Shown here: piece by piece, positions 28,562 through 36,830 of the stretch
How positions within the stretch are numbered: the stretch's first letter is position 1
How the letters are laid out: each line of letters opens with the position of its first letter
Source: Planctomycetota bacterium
GTDB taxonomy: Bacteria; Planctomycetota; UBA8742; UBA2392
NCBI GenBank assembly: GCA_027493625.1
Contig: JAOSKM010000001.1
Span: 1,331,489 to 1,395,488 of the forward strand
Length of the DNA stretch: 64,000 nucleotides
Direction of reading: 5' to 3'
Notes under the pieces: generated by a model
Databases searched by the model: none
What the model saw: only the letters and a program-made list of their open reading frames with translations
What the model was told of the DNA's origin: nothing
Translations under genes and position numbers: made by a program

Positions 28562-30073
28562 CTATCTCGCTGCCTTCACCCGGCTTGCCCGGGCTTTTGG
28601 GCCGGGGCTGGTCTGCTTTGCCTTTGCAATCAGGTTTGTGGTGCTCTTGCCCTGCACCAGCGGGGCAAACACTACGCGCCCGCCGTTTGATTCCACGAAG
28701 TCGGCGCCCGCCACGCGCTTGCCGGACCAGTCTTCGCCCTTCACCAGCACATCGGGCTTCACTTTGCGGATCAGCTTCTCGGGCGTGTCGTCCTCGAACA
28801 CCGTCACGTAGTCCACGTCGCTCAGGGCCGCCAGCACGCGGGCGCGGGCCTCGGCCTCGTTCACCGGGCGCGTCGGGCCTTTCAGGCGGCGCACGCTGGC
28901 GTCGCTGTTGAGCCCGATCACCACCACGTCGCCCTGGCCGCGGCAGAAGTTCAGGTAGGTCACGTGGCCCTGGTGCAGCAGGTCGAAGCAGCCGTTGGTG
29001 AAGACGATCTGCTCGCCGCGCTTGCGGTGCTCGGCCAGTGCTTCAACCAGCTCGGCGTGCGTCATCACCTTGCCGGCGTGGTCGAAGCCCTCATGGGCGC
29101 TGATCACGCTGCGGCGCAGCTCTTCGCGCGTGATGGCCACCGCGCCGAAGCGCGCGACCTTCAGTGCCGCCGCGTAGTTGGCCACCCGCGCCGCGGTGTT
29201 GAAGTCGGCCCGGGCCGCCACGCACATGGCGAACGCGGCAATGAATGTGTCGCCGGCGCCCGTCACGTCGTACACGCTGCGGGCCTGGGCCGGGAAGTGC
29301 GCCATCTCGCCGCGCGCGGGGATCACCGCCACGCCCTCAGCGCTGAGCGTGATCACCGCCGCCTTCAGCTTAAGTTGCTTGCACAGCAGGCGCCCGGCTT
29401 CCTCGACGCCCTCCATGCTGCTGCAGTCGATGCCGGTGGCGGCTTCGGCTTCGCTGCGGTTGGGGGTCACGGCCGTGGCGCCCTTGTAGCGCGAGTAGTC
29501 GCGGCCCTTGGGGTCCACGATCACCGGCACGCCGGCCCTGGCGGCCTGCGCGATCAGCGCTTGGGCGCTGGCGGGCGTGACCACGCCCTTGCCGTAGTCG
29601 CTCAGCACCAGCGCGCCTACGCCCTTGAGCGCCTTGAGCGCGCGGTCGGACACGTCTTGCAGCTCGTCGGCCAGCAGTGCGCCGGAAGACTCGCGGTCCA
29701 CCCGCAGCATCTGCTGGTTCTGGCTCACCATGCGGGTCTTCAGCACCGTGGGGCGTGAGCGCGTCTGGGCCGCGTCCAGCTCAAGGCCGCGGGCGGCCTG
29801 GGCCAGCTTGCGGAAGCGCGAGCCGGGCTCGTCGCGGCCGATGGCGCCGACCAGCGTGCTGCGCCCGCCCAGGCTCAGGATGTTGGCGGCCACGTTGGCG
29901 GCGCCACCCAGGCGGTCTTCTTCCTTGCGCACGTGCAGCACGGGGATGGGCGCCTCCGGGCTGATGCGCGAGACGGCGCCGAACACGTAGTGGTCCAGGA
30001 TCAGGTCGCCCACCACGGCGACCTTGGGCTTGCCCAGCGCGTCAATGATCTCGATCAGGTCTGCGGTGCTCAT
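28562..30073 (-). CDS. hldE: Bifunctional heptose kinase / adenylyltransferase HldE
   Basis: Phosphorylates heptose 7-phosphate at C1 and then adenylylates heptose 1-phosphate. 503 residues. An N-terminal ribokinase-like domain has RLGGAANVAANILSLGG near 55 and the catalytic DVTGAGDTFIAAFA near 265. A C-terminal nucleotidyltransferase domain has GCFDLLHQGHVTYL near 365 and VKGEDWS near 450. The ATG lies 2 bases after the stop of the LpxH-like gene, indicating one operon lpxH-hldE-gmhA. No gmhB or hldD is in the window. Confidence 0.95.
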   Translation of the reverse strand: MSTADLIEIIDALGKPKVAVVGDLILDHYVFGAVSRISPEAPIPVLHVRKEEDRLGGAANVAANILSLGGRSTLVGAIGRDEPGSRFRKLAQAARGLELDAAQTRSRPTVLKTRMVSQNQQMLRVDRESSGALLADELQDVSDRALKALKGVGALVLSDYGKGVVTPASAQALIAQAARAGVPVIVDPKGRDYSRYKGATAVTPNRSEAEAATGIDCSSMEGVEEAGRLLCKQLKLKAAVITLSAEGVAVIPARGEMAHFPAQARSVYDVTGAGDTFIAAFAMCVAARADFNTAARVANYAAALKVARFGAVAITREELRRSVISAHEGFDHAGKVMTHAELVEALAEHRKRGEQIVFTNGCFDLLHQGHVTYLNFCRGQGDVVVIGLNSDASVRRLKGPTRPVNEAEARARVLAALSDVDYVTVFEDDTPEKLIRKVKPDVLVKGEDWSGKRVAGADFVESNGGRVVFAPLVQGKSTTNLIAKAKQTSPGPKARASRVKAAR

Positions 30074-30075
30074 AC

Positions 30076-30879
30076 CTATGAATCGGCCTTGCCGGCCAGC
30101 TCCAGTGAGTAAATCCCCTGCTTTTCCGGCGCGTCGAACTCGTGGAAGTCGCGCCCGTCAAAGCGCATCAGCTTGAACTCGCCGCCCTTCACTACGCATA
30201 CCACGGCGCCGTCTTCGCGCCAGTCGCTGGTCACGTACAGGCGGCCGGTACTGCCATCGGCCGCATAGTCACGGGAGAAGGGAGTGTGCACGTGACCGCA
30301 TACGATGACCCTGGCGCCGCGGGCCACAAGGCGTTTGACCGGCTCGGGCTGGATGCCGAAGTGCTCGGGATCGCGGCGCGCGAATTCGCCCTGGCTCTTG
30401 CTGCGCATGTACTTGCAGAGCCTGTGCCCCTGCTCGGCCGAGAACAGCTCGCCGAGCAGCCCCCAGGGGGTGTTGCGGAACCAGAGGCGGAAACGCTGGT
30501 ACTGCCGGTCCTTGCTGCAGAACAGGTCGCCGTGTTCGAGGTCGCTGGGCGTGCCGCAGAACTCGCCGAAGTAGCGGTTGCGGTAGGTCCGGTAGCCGGC
30601 CTTGCGCGCGGTTGCCTTGAACATGTGGTCGCGGTTGCCGCTGACCCAGATCGCGCGCCGGGCGGGTTTGGCCAGCCGAGCCATCAGTTCGAACACGTGC
30701 CGGCCTTGCTCGCACTGCAGGTGCTTGCGCCCGATCCAGTATTCGGCCAGGTCGCCCAGGCAGGCGACTTCGGGGGTGCCCTCCACCCGCTGCACGAAGG
30801 CCTCGAACAGCTCGTTGAGCCGCGGCTTGTCTTCGGACAAGTGCAGGTCGGAGAAGATCACGCCATCGAACTCGGGCAT
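30076..30879 (-). CDS. UDP-2,3-diacylglucosamine pyrophosphatase-like (LpxH-type) phosphoesterase
   Basis: Calcineurin-like metallophosphoesterase with the full motif set of the LpxH type: SDLHLSEDKPRL near residue 10, GDLAEYW near 42, GNRDHMF near 81, EHGDLFCSKD near 115 and CGHVHTP near 197. LpxH cleaves UDP-2,3-diacylglucosamine to lipid X in lipid A synthesis. The operon with hldE and gmhA fits an LPS role. Broader LpxH-like phosphoesterases exist, so the substrate is probable rather than proven. No Shine-Dalgarno sequence; a -10-like TAAACT lies 6 bases upstream. Confidence 0.82.
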   Translation of the reverse strand: MPEFDGVIFSDLHLSEDKPRLNELFEAFVQRVEGTPEVACLGDLAEYWIGRKHLQCEQGRHVFELMARLAKPARRAIWVSGNRDHMFKATARKAGYRTYRNRYFGEFCGTPSDLEHGDLFCSKDRQYQRFRLWFRNTPWGLLGELFSAEQGHRLCKYMRSKSQGEFARRDPEHFGIQPEPVKRLVARGARVIVCGHVHTPFSRDYAADGSTGRLYVTSDWREDGAVVCVVKGGEFKLMRFDGRDFHEFDAPEKQGIYSLELAGKADS

Positions 30880-30885
30880 GGGCCG

Positions 30886-30891
30886 AGTTTA
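30886..30891 (-). promoter_or_regulatory. -10 element of the lpxH-hldE-gmhA operon, predicted leaderless
   Basis: On the minus strand TAAACT precedes the ATG by 6 bases, without a Shine-Dalgarno sequence. The heptamer repeat M begins about 10 bases further upstream. Confidence 0.45.
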
Positions 30892-30902
30892 GCGACGATT
30901 CA

Positions 30903-30931
30903 TGATTTTGGATTTTGGATTCTGGATAGAT
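30903..30931. repeat. Heptamer tandem repeat M (TTGGATT units)
   Basis: About four TTGGATT/CTGGATA units with a 7-bp period in the divergent region between lpxH and cinA. No inverted partner is found. Confidence 0.6.
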
Positions 30932-30975
30932 TCCGCCGGCCTTGCAGATTGGGCCGTGCAAACGAGACTGCAATC

Positions 30976-32274
30976 ATGGCCCGACGCGCGTGCATCATTT
31001 CGATTGGCAACGAGGTGGTCCACGGCTTCATCGTGAACACCAACTCGGCCTGGCTGGCCCGTGAACTGGCGGAGCTCGGCTTCGACGTCGCCTACCACCT
31101 GGCCGTCAGCGACCGCGAAGACGACCTGGCGTATCGCCTCAAGGTCGCGCTCTCCGAGGGCCTGCTGGTCGTGACCACCGGCGGCATCGGCCCCACCGTG
31201 GACGACCGCACCCGCCAGGCCGCCGCCCGCGCGCTCGGCCTCGAGCTTAAGCTCGACCACGACGCGCTCGCCCGCCTCCACGAGCGCTACGCCGCCATGG
31301 GACGCAAGTTCCCCGAGGGCAGCGAACGCCAGTGTATGCGGCCGGAAGGGGCAACGTTCATCCCCAACGCCTTCGGCACCGCCAGCTGCTTCCTGTTGCG
31401 GCAGGGCGAGGGCGGCATCGCGGTTCTGCCGGGTGTGCCGCGCGAACTGAAGGGCATCTGGGCCGAGGAGATGCGGGCCGCGATCATCGAGCAGTTCGGC
31501 ATCGGCCGGCGCTACTTCAGCCGCGAGCTGCGCGTGTTCGGCATTCCCGAGAGCGACCTGGACCTGCGCGCAAAAACCCTGCTGGAAAGCCGCGAGGCCG
31601 AGGGCGCCATCCTGGTTGACGACGCCGTGATGCGCCTGCGCTGGCGTCTGCCAGCCGAGGACCAGGCCGAAGCCGACAAGGTGTTGCAGCCGATTCTGGA
31701 CGCGGCACGGGCCGAGCTGGGCGACCTGGTTTTCGCCGAGGGCGACATCGAGCTGGAAGCCGCCACGGTCAAGCTGCTGGCCGAGAAGGGCCTGAAGGTC
31801 GCCTGCGCCGAGAGCTGCACGGGCGGCATGATCGCCCACCTGCTGACCAACGTGCCGGGCAGCAGCGACGTGCTGCTCGAGAGCGCCGTGACCTACAGTG
31901 ACGCGGCCAAGGTCAAGCGCCTCGGCGTGAAGCAGGCCACGCTGGACGCCCACGGCGCGGTCAGCGAGCAGACTGCCCTTGAAATGGCCAACGGCCTGCT
32001 TGCGCAATGGCCCGCCAAGCAGCGCCCGGACATCGCCGTGGCGGTCACCGGTATCGCCGGCCCGAGCGGCGGCAGCGAGGAGAAGCCGATCGGCACCGTG
32101 TGGCTCGCGGCCGTCATGGGCGGGCAGGCCAAGGCCTGGCACCTGCGCGTACCCGGCGACCGCCAGCTGGTGAAGTGGCGCACGGCCAGGACGGCCATCA
32201 ACACACTGCGCCTGGCAGCCCTGCACGGCAAGCTGCCGGAGACCATAACCCACTGGGTAGCGCCGCCGACCTAA
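30976..32274 (+). CDS. cinA: CinA-family protein (NMN/ADP-ribose hydrolase type)
   Basis: 432 residues. An N-terminal MoCF-like COG1058 domain (IISIGNEVVHGFIVNTNSAW, TTGGIGPTVDD near 75) joins a C-terminal CinA domain with AESCTGGMIAHLLTNVPGSS near 278 and VTGIAGPSGG near 358. In characterised members the C-terminal domain deamidates nicotinamide mononucleotide and the N-terminal domain hydrolyses ADP-ribose, so it serves pyridine-nucleotide recycling. The length is typical. Divergent from the LPS operon. Confidence 0.93.
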   Translation: MARRACIISIGNEVVHGFIVNTNSAWLARELAELGFDVAYHLAVSDREDDLAYRLKVALSEGLLVVTTGGIGPTVDDRTRQAAARALGLELKLDHDALARLHERYAAMGRKFPEGSERQCMRPEGATFIPNAFGTASCFLLRQGEGGIAVLPGVPRELKGIWAEEMRAAIIEQFGIGRRYFSRELRVFGIPESDLDLRAKTLLESREAEGAILVDDAVMRLRWRLPAEDQAEADKVLQPILDAARAELGDLVFAEGDIELEAATVKLLAEKGLKVACAESCTGGMIAHLLTNVPGSSDVLLESAVTYSDAAKVKRLGVKQATLDAHGAVSEQTALEMANGLLAQWPAKQRPDIAVAVTGIAGPSGGSEEKPIGTVWLAAVMGGQAKAWHLRVPGDRQLVKWRTARTAINTLRLAALHGKLPETITHWVAPPT

Positions 32275-32282
32275 CCCATTGC

Positions 32283-32288
32283 TATCCT
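32283..32288 (+). promoter_or_regulatory. -10 element (extended, TGC-TATCCT), predicted leaderless
   Basis: TATCCT, preceded by TTGC, ends 6 bases before the ATG at 32295. No Shine-Dalgarno sequence is present. Confidence 0.45.
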
Positions 32289-32294
32289 GCACCC

Positions 32295-33050
32295 ATGCCT
32301 ATCGCCAAACGAGTTGAGACCGCGACCATCGCCTTCCTGCTGACCGGCATCGACCCGCTCTCGCAGGTGGACGCCGTGCTGGCCATGTGCGCCGCCATCA
32401 CGGCCGACGGCCATGGCGAGCACTGCCGCCGCCTGTTTGACGCGACGCTGAAGCTGGACCCGCGCCCCGAGCCCGAGCTGATGCGCGAGGCCATCCTGCA
32501 GACCCACCTGTTCGCCGGCTACCCGCGCGCACTCAACGCGCTGGCCGCATTCAAGGACGCCTGCAAGAAGGCCGGCAACCCCCTGACCGGTGAGATCAAG
32601 CTGCGCGAGGAGCCGCTGGAAGGCGACGACCCCGCCCTGTTCCGCAAGCGCGGGCGTGAGCTGTTCGACCTGATCTACAAGGACAAGGCCGAGCAGATCG
32701 ACCGCTTCGCGCGCTCCAACAGCCCCGACCTTGCCGACTGGGCCATCGTGGAAGGCTACGGCCGCGTGCTTTCGCGCCCGCTGCTGGAGCCGCGCCAGCG
32801 CAGCCTGTGCATCGTGGCGTCGCTGATCCCGCTGGACGTCGCGCCGCAATTGAAGGGCCACGTGCAGGGGGCACTGAACACCGGCAGCACGCCCGAGCAG
32901 TTATGGAAGCTGCTGGACGTGGTCAGCCGCCTGTTCAACGAGGGGGCCGAAACCCGCGGCGCCAAGCGGACCTTCGAGGAAGTGCTCGGCAAGCAGATCA
33001 TGTCCGAGGAAGAGTTCGAAGAAGACCGCAAGTGGCGTGGGTTGTCCTAG
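32295..33050 (+). CDS. Carboxymuconolactone decarboxylase-family protein
   Basis: 251 residues with two alpha-helical CMD repeats. The first reads LMREAILQTHLFAGYPRALNAL near residue 58; the second reads RQRSLCIVASLIPLDVAPQL with HVQGALNTGSTPEQLWKLLD near 170-200. The CxxC of the AhpD-type peroxidases is absent, so a peroxidase role is unlikely. The family includes decarboxylases and many members of unknown role. The context gives no pathway. Confidence 0.8.
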   Translation: MPIAKRVETATIAFLLTGIDPLSQVDAVLAMCAAITADGHGEHCRRLFDATLKLDPRPEPELMREAILQTHLFAGYPRALNALAAFKDACKKAGNPLTGEIKLREEPLEGDDPALFRKRGRELFDLIYKDKAEQIDRFARSNSPDLADWAIVEGYGRVLSRPLLEPRQRSLCIVASLIPLDVAPQLKGHVQGALNTGSTPEQLWKLLDVVSRLFNEGAETRGAKRTFEEVLGKQIMSEEEFEEDRKWRGLS

Positions 33051-33491
33051 CAGACCCAGTCAGTGACGCAGAGGGTCATTGGGTGGCGCAGACAGGACTG
33101 CATGTTACTGAGGGTTTAAGGAATGGCGGCTGCAGGGTTTTGCCTGCGGAGCAGGCCAACAATTGTTAGCCCCCAGCGTAAGCTGGGGGTGACCGGATCC
33201 CCTGGAGACAGAGCCGCGGAGCGGCGACACAACGGCGGCTAGCCGCCGAACGGGACGCGCGGCAGGGGCCGCGCGTGTGTCGGCGCTCCGCGCCTCTCCA
33301 TCTTCTTTGGCCCATAACCCCCGCCTTGTTGGCGCCTCGCTACGCTTGGCGCCAACCGGCGGGGGCTAACATTTGTTACGGCGCTCCGCGCCTTACTGCC
33401 GATACGTTCTGCACGTCGGAGTCTGCCGCGACACGCCTTAAGCCCGCAGTGTTAGGCAGGATTGCCGGTGCCACCCGCACAGACGGGCTCC
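33051..33491. repeat. 441-base non-coding region dense in hairpins (N)
   Basis: No gene. Perfect or near-perfect stems: CCCCCAGC-GTAA-GCTGGGGG (33170-33189), CGGCGGCTAGCCGCCG (33233-33248), ACGCGCGGC/GCCGCGCGT (33255-33276), and a large cruciform-like stem TAACCCCCGCC/GGCGGGGGCTA with an inner GGCGCC stem (33315-33368). GGCGCTCCGCGCC occurs twice (33282-33294 and 33380-33392). The arms lack the 7/9-bp periodicity of the other elements. Confidence 0.7.
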
Positions 33492-35243
33492 CTAGAACCG
33501 GGTCAGCTTGGGGCCTTCATCGGAACTGGTTGCCGTGAAGGGGCGGCTGTTGATGCCCTCGCCCACAATTCGATACAGCCGCTTTGGATCGCACTGGAAG
33601 CTGAGCGCGCCGGTGGCCACGCGCTCGGACTCGATCGCCTGCCAGCCCTTGGCCGTGTGCACCTGCACCTCATACTCGGCGTCTGGCTGGAACTCGCCAA
33701 GGTCGCAGGCCTTCTCGAGCGCGCAGGCGAACGCGCCTTCACCCGGCTCAATTCCCGCCGGGTTGGCCAGCTCGATCACCTTGCCTTCGATCAGCGTCAG
33801 CAGCCGGTCGGCGCTTTCGTCGGCCTGCACCAGCAGCACGAAGTTGCGGCTGCGCCCGACGTCCTTGAAAGTCACCGCGCGCCCTTCCAGCTTGCTGCGC
33901 GCGACCACCCGCCATTCGTCGTGGTTCCAGACGCACAGGGCGGCCTTCTCGCCCTTCACGCCTTCGTCGAGCTCAAGGCTGAACTCGGTGACCGGCGTGT
34001 TGGCGGCCGTGATGTCCTCCAGCTTGTCCCAGGTCTTGAGGTACACCTTGACGCCGCGAGCGCCGTCGCCGTGCTTGCTGCCGTCTAGGCTGGGGATCAC
34101 CGTCCAGGCGTGGTTGCCGTCGGCGTGGCCCCACCAGGGAGTGAAGGCCTGCGCGGCCGGGAAGCCCGCGGCGCGCAGCATGCAGTTCTCGACGTTGCTG
34201 CAGTCCTCGCAGCGGCCTTCGTGCACGGCCAGCGCGGTGAGCATGCCGAAGTCTTCCCAGGTGGTGTCGCCCTCGTACTGGAAGAAGTCGTAGGCGGCGT
34301 CGCGGGCCAGCGCGGCGGCCCTGGCGGCGTCTTCGGCCTTGAGTTCGCGCAGCTCGGGCTCCAGCGCTTCGTAGAAGTGGCGGCGCCAGCGCTGCAGGGG
34401 CTCGCCGGTGCCGCGCGGCGACAGCACCTGCTGCAGGAAGTCGTGGTCGTTGCACTTGCGGCCCCATGGGAAGTCGATGCGCGCCTTGGTGGCGTAGTAG
34501 ACGTTCTCGTAGAAGGTGCGGGCGTCCATGGCCTGCAGGTCGCCGACGCTGAGGCTCTTGTCCTCGCGATTGAAAGACATCACGTCCAGGCGCGAGATCA
34601 GCCAGACGCCGGCCCAGCGGTTCTCAAGCGCGTGTTCCGATTCCCCCAGGGCCTGCAACGCAATGGCCAGCTCAGAGCCGCCGCCCTTGGCCTTGACCAG
34701 GTTCTCGCGGGCGCGCTTGAGTGTGTCGGGATCGAGCTGGTGGGCTTCATCCAGCGCGGCGATGGCGTTCTCCAGCACCCTTGACGGGTCAAGCTTGCGG
34801 CGCGCGTCGCGCAGGGCCTCGGCTTCCGGGGCGCTGAACGCGGCGTCGGCGTACAGACGGCGCAGCACGCGCTCGCGCTCGGGGCTGAGCTTGCGGTCGC
34901 TGCGCTTGCGCCCGTCGCGGAACACGACCGAGCGAGTCTCGCCGCCGGGCGTCTTGACCAGCAGGTGCAGCTTGTTGACCGCGAACTTGTCGAGCTGTCC
35001 GGCCTCCCACTTGTTGAGCCGGATGTGGGCGAGCATGGCCTCGGGCACACCGAGATGCTCGACGCCGTTGTCGATCTGTTCGTCTGAGGGGTCGCAGTTG
35101 CCGAAGTGGGTTTTGGCCAGGTACTCGCGCACCGCCTGCGGCAACGCAGAGGGCGCGGCCTGCGGGGCGTCCTCCGCCTTGCTCAGGAATACCGTAAGGC
35201 AGAGAGTCGCCAGCACTATCCCTAAACGCAACTTCGACAACAT
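33492..35243 (-). CDS. Exported transglutaminase-like protein
   Basis: 583 residues. The start MLSKLRLGIVLATLCLTVFL, preceded by GGGGGAC, opens a signal peptide. A long helical N-terminal half is followed by a transglutaminase-like core: RCEDCSNVENCMLRAAGFPAA near residue 350 (candidate nucleophile Cys in the DCSNxxxLxxxxGxPA pattern) and DGNHAWTVI near 383 (His). Transglutaminase-like exported proteins are often cysteine proteases or peptide-modifying enzymes. The C-terminal half is beta-rich, possibly carbohydrate- or protein-binding. The longer frame to 35768 is an antisense shadow of the next gene. Confidence 0.75.
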   Translation of the reverse strand: MLSKLRLGIVLATLCLTVFLSKAEDAPQAAPSALPQAVREYLAKTHFGNCDPSDEQIDNGVEHLGVPEAMLAHIRLNKWEAGQLDKFAVNKLHLLVKTPGGETRSVVFRDGRKRSDRKLSPERERVLRRLYADAAFSAPEAEALRDARRKLDPSRVLENAIAALDEAHQLDPDTLKRARENLVKAKGGGSELAIALQALGESEHALENRWAGVWLISRLDVMSFNREDKSLSVGDLQAMDARTFYENVYYATKARIDFPWGRKCNDHDFLQQVLSPRGTGEPLQRWRRHFYEALEPELRELKAEDAARAAALARDAAYDFFQYEGDTTWEDFGMLTALAVHEGRCEDCSNVENCMLRAAGFPAAQAFTPWWGHADGNHAWTVIPSLDGSKHGDGARGVKVYLKTWDKLEDITAANTPVTEFSLELDEGVKGEKAALCVWNHDEWRVVARSKLEGRAVTFKDVGRSRNFVLLVQADESADRLLTLIEGKVIELANPAGIEPGEGAFACALEKACDLGEFQPDAEYEVQVHTAKGWQAIESERVATGALSFQCDPKRLYRIVGEGINSRPFTATSSDEGPKLTRF

Positions 35244-35287
35244 GTGTCCCCCAAGGCAGAACAGCCCGTCAGTGTACCCGCACGTGC

Positions 35288-36718
35288 CTAGAAGAAGTAG
35301 GTGTATCCGGCCACCACACCCACGGCCCAGTACACACCGCGCGTTGCGCTGGGTGTGCCGAGCAGCAGCCCGGCCTCGGTGGGGTCGTCCAGGTTGATGT
35401 TCTGCTCCACGCTGTCGCTGCCGATGGTGAAGTGCACGCCGATGCCGAACTCGCTCTTGTCCGTGCGGATGCTGACGCCGGTCATGCCGTGGTAAAGGTC
35501 CCACTCCGTGGCGCCAAGGCGGATGGCGTCGTCGTGTTTGTTCAGGTTGGCCGAAAAGTCGGTGTAGAAGCCCCAGTGGCCGGTCCATTCGCCCAGCCAC
35601 CAGTTGCCGAACTTCTGGCTTACGCCCGCCGCCACGTTGAACACACCGCTGGTGCCGTGGCGCACTTTCAGGAAGTCGTTGGAGCCGCCGATCAGCGTGG
35701 TCGCGCCCTGGAAGAAAGCGCCGCTTTCCGGCCGGATGACCGTCCAGCTGCCCACGGGCAGGAACCACTCCACGCTGGCGCAGATGCGGGTGCCGCTTGC
35801 CGTGATCGTGTACTCAGCCCCTGCCGCGAACGACCACGGCGACCGGAAGTCTGTGGGCCTACCGTCCTGCCGGTCATTCAGCACCAGCGATGCACCCAGT
35901 CCGTCCTCGTCCGGATCAATGTTCAGAATTTCCAGGTCGCGTGAAACGGTCCCTTGGCCCCACAGGTGCACAGGTTGGGTGGTGGCCGTCACGCCGGCCT
36001 TGAAAGCGCCGAGGTCAAGCGCGAGGCCCAGTTTCCAGAAAGCTCGCAGGTCCACGTAGTTGACGTACACCGAGTTCTCGACAGCCGCGGCTTCAAAGAC
36101 CGTGCCGTTGAACCACACCGCCCGTGCATCCACGTCAACAAGCAGCTTCTCGATACGCAGCCCGGCAAAGGTTGTCGCACCAATGGATAGATAGTCAGTC
36201 AGCTGCCAGGCCCAGCTGAGTCCCAGCCAGTATTCCTGCAGGTCAACGTCCACGGTGATCTGCGCCGTGTAATCCTCGTCACCGGAATTCCGCGCGTCGC
36301 TGATGACATCGTCGCGCGCCTCGCGCCGGGTGCTGAGGCTGTTGTTGTAGTAATTGCGCGCCATGATGGTGTGCCCAAAGGCGTGGCCCGGCGCGAAATC
36401 GAACAGGTGAATGCCGGAAACCAGCGTAGGCACCACGCGCCAGTTGAGGGCGTCGAGGTCGCGGTCTTTTCCTGCACCATCGCGGATAAAGTAGCGGTCC
36501 ATCTGGTACATGGTGGCGCTGACCGACAGCTCCGGGTTGTCAATCCGGGCAAGGCGCGCAGGGTTGTAATAGCCGGCCGACGTGTCATCCACGCCGCCGA
36601 CCACCGAGCCGCCCAGCAAGTGCGAGCGCGTGCCGAATTGCTGGAACCAGTAATTCTGGTCCTGTGCTTGCGCGGTCGAGGCCGCTCCCAAAACCAGCAA
36701 CATCAACAGCACGCGCAT
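35288..36718 (-). CDS. Outer-membrane barrel, OmpP1/FadL-like
   Basis: 476 residues. The signal peptide MRVLLMLLVLGAASTAQA is followed by DDTSAGYYNPARLARID near residue 45, the asparagine-proline-alanine motif typical of the OMPP1/FadL/TodX N-terminal plug. The rest is amphipathic beta-strands ending in YTYFF (C-terminal Phe). Family members take up hydrophobic compounds across the outer membrane. It lies 44 bases upstream of the transglutaminase-like gene on the same strand, so co-transcription is likely. Confidence 0.72.
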   Translation of the reverse strand: MRVLLMLLVLGAASTAQAQDQNYWFQQFGTRSHLLGGSVVGGVDDTSAGYYNPARLARIDNPELSVSATMYQMDRYFIRDGAGKDRDLDALNWRVVPTLVSGIHLFDFAPGHAFGHTIMARNYYNNSLSTRREARDDVISDARNSGDEDYTAQITVDVDLQEYWLGLSWAWQLTDYLSIGATTFAGLRIEKLLVDVDARAVWFNGTVFEAAAVENSVYVNYVDLRAFWKLGLALDLGAFKAGVTATTQPVHLWGQGTVSRDLEILNIDPDEDGLGASLVLNDRQDGRPTDFRSPWSFAAGAEYTITASGTRICASVEWFLPVGSWTVIRPESGAFFQGATTLIGGSNDFLKVRHGTSGVFNVAAGVSQKFGNWWLGEWTGHWGFYTDFSANLNKHDDAIRLGATEWDLYHGMTGVSIRTDKSEFGIGVHFTIGSDSVEQNINLDDPTEAGLLLGTPSATRGVYWAVGVVAGYTYFF

Positions 36719-36830
36719 GGTCAGCTCCTTGGTCGAGCGCAGCATAGATAAAAGCGGATCATCCATGAACTCGTGTGACCTTGGTTCTAGAATGCGGGCT
36801 CGCTGTTCGGGTTCAAAACAGGAGGCTCCC

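Noticed and set aside
33120..33320. Possible tRNA genes among the hairpins
   Set aside because: No GGTTCGAATCC-type T-arm or anticodon arm could be placed.
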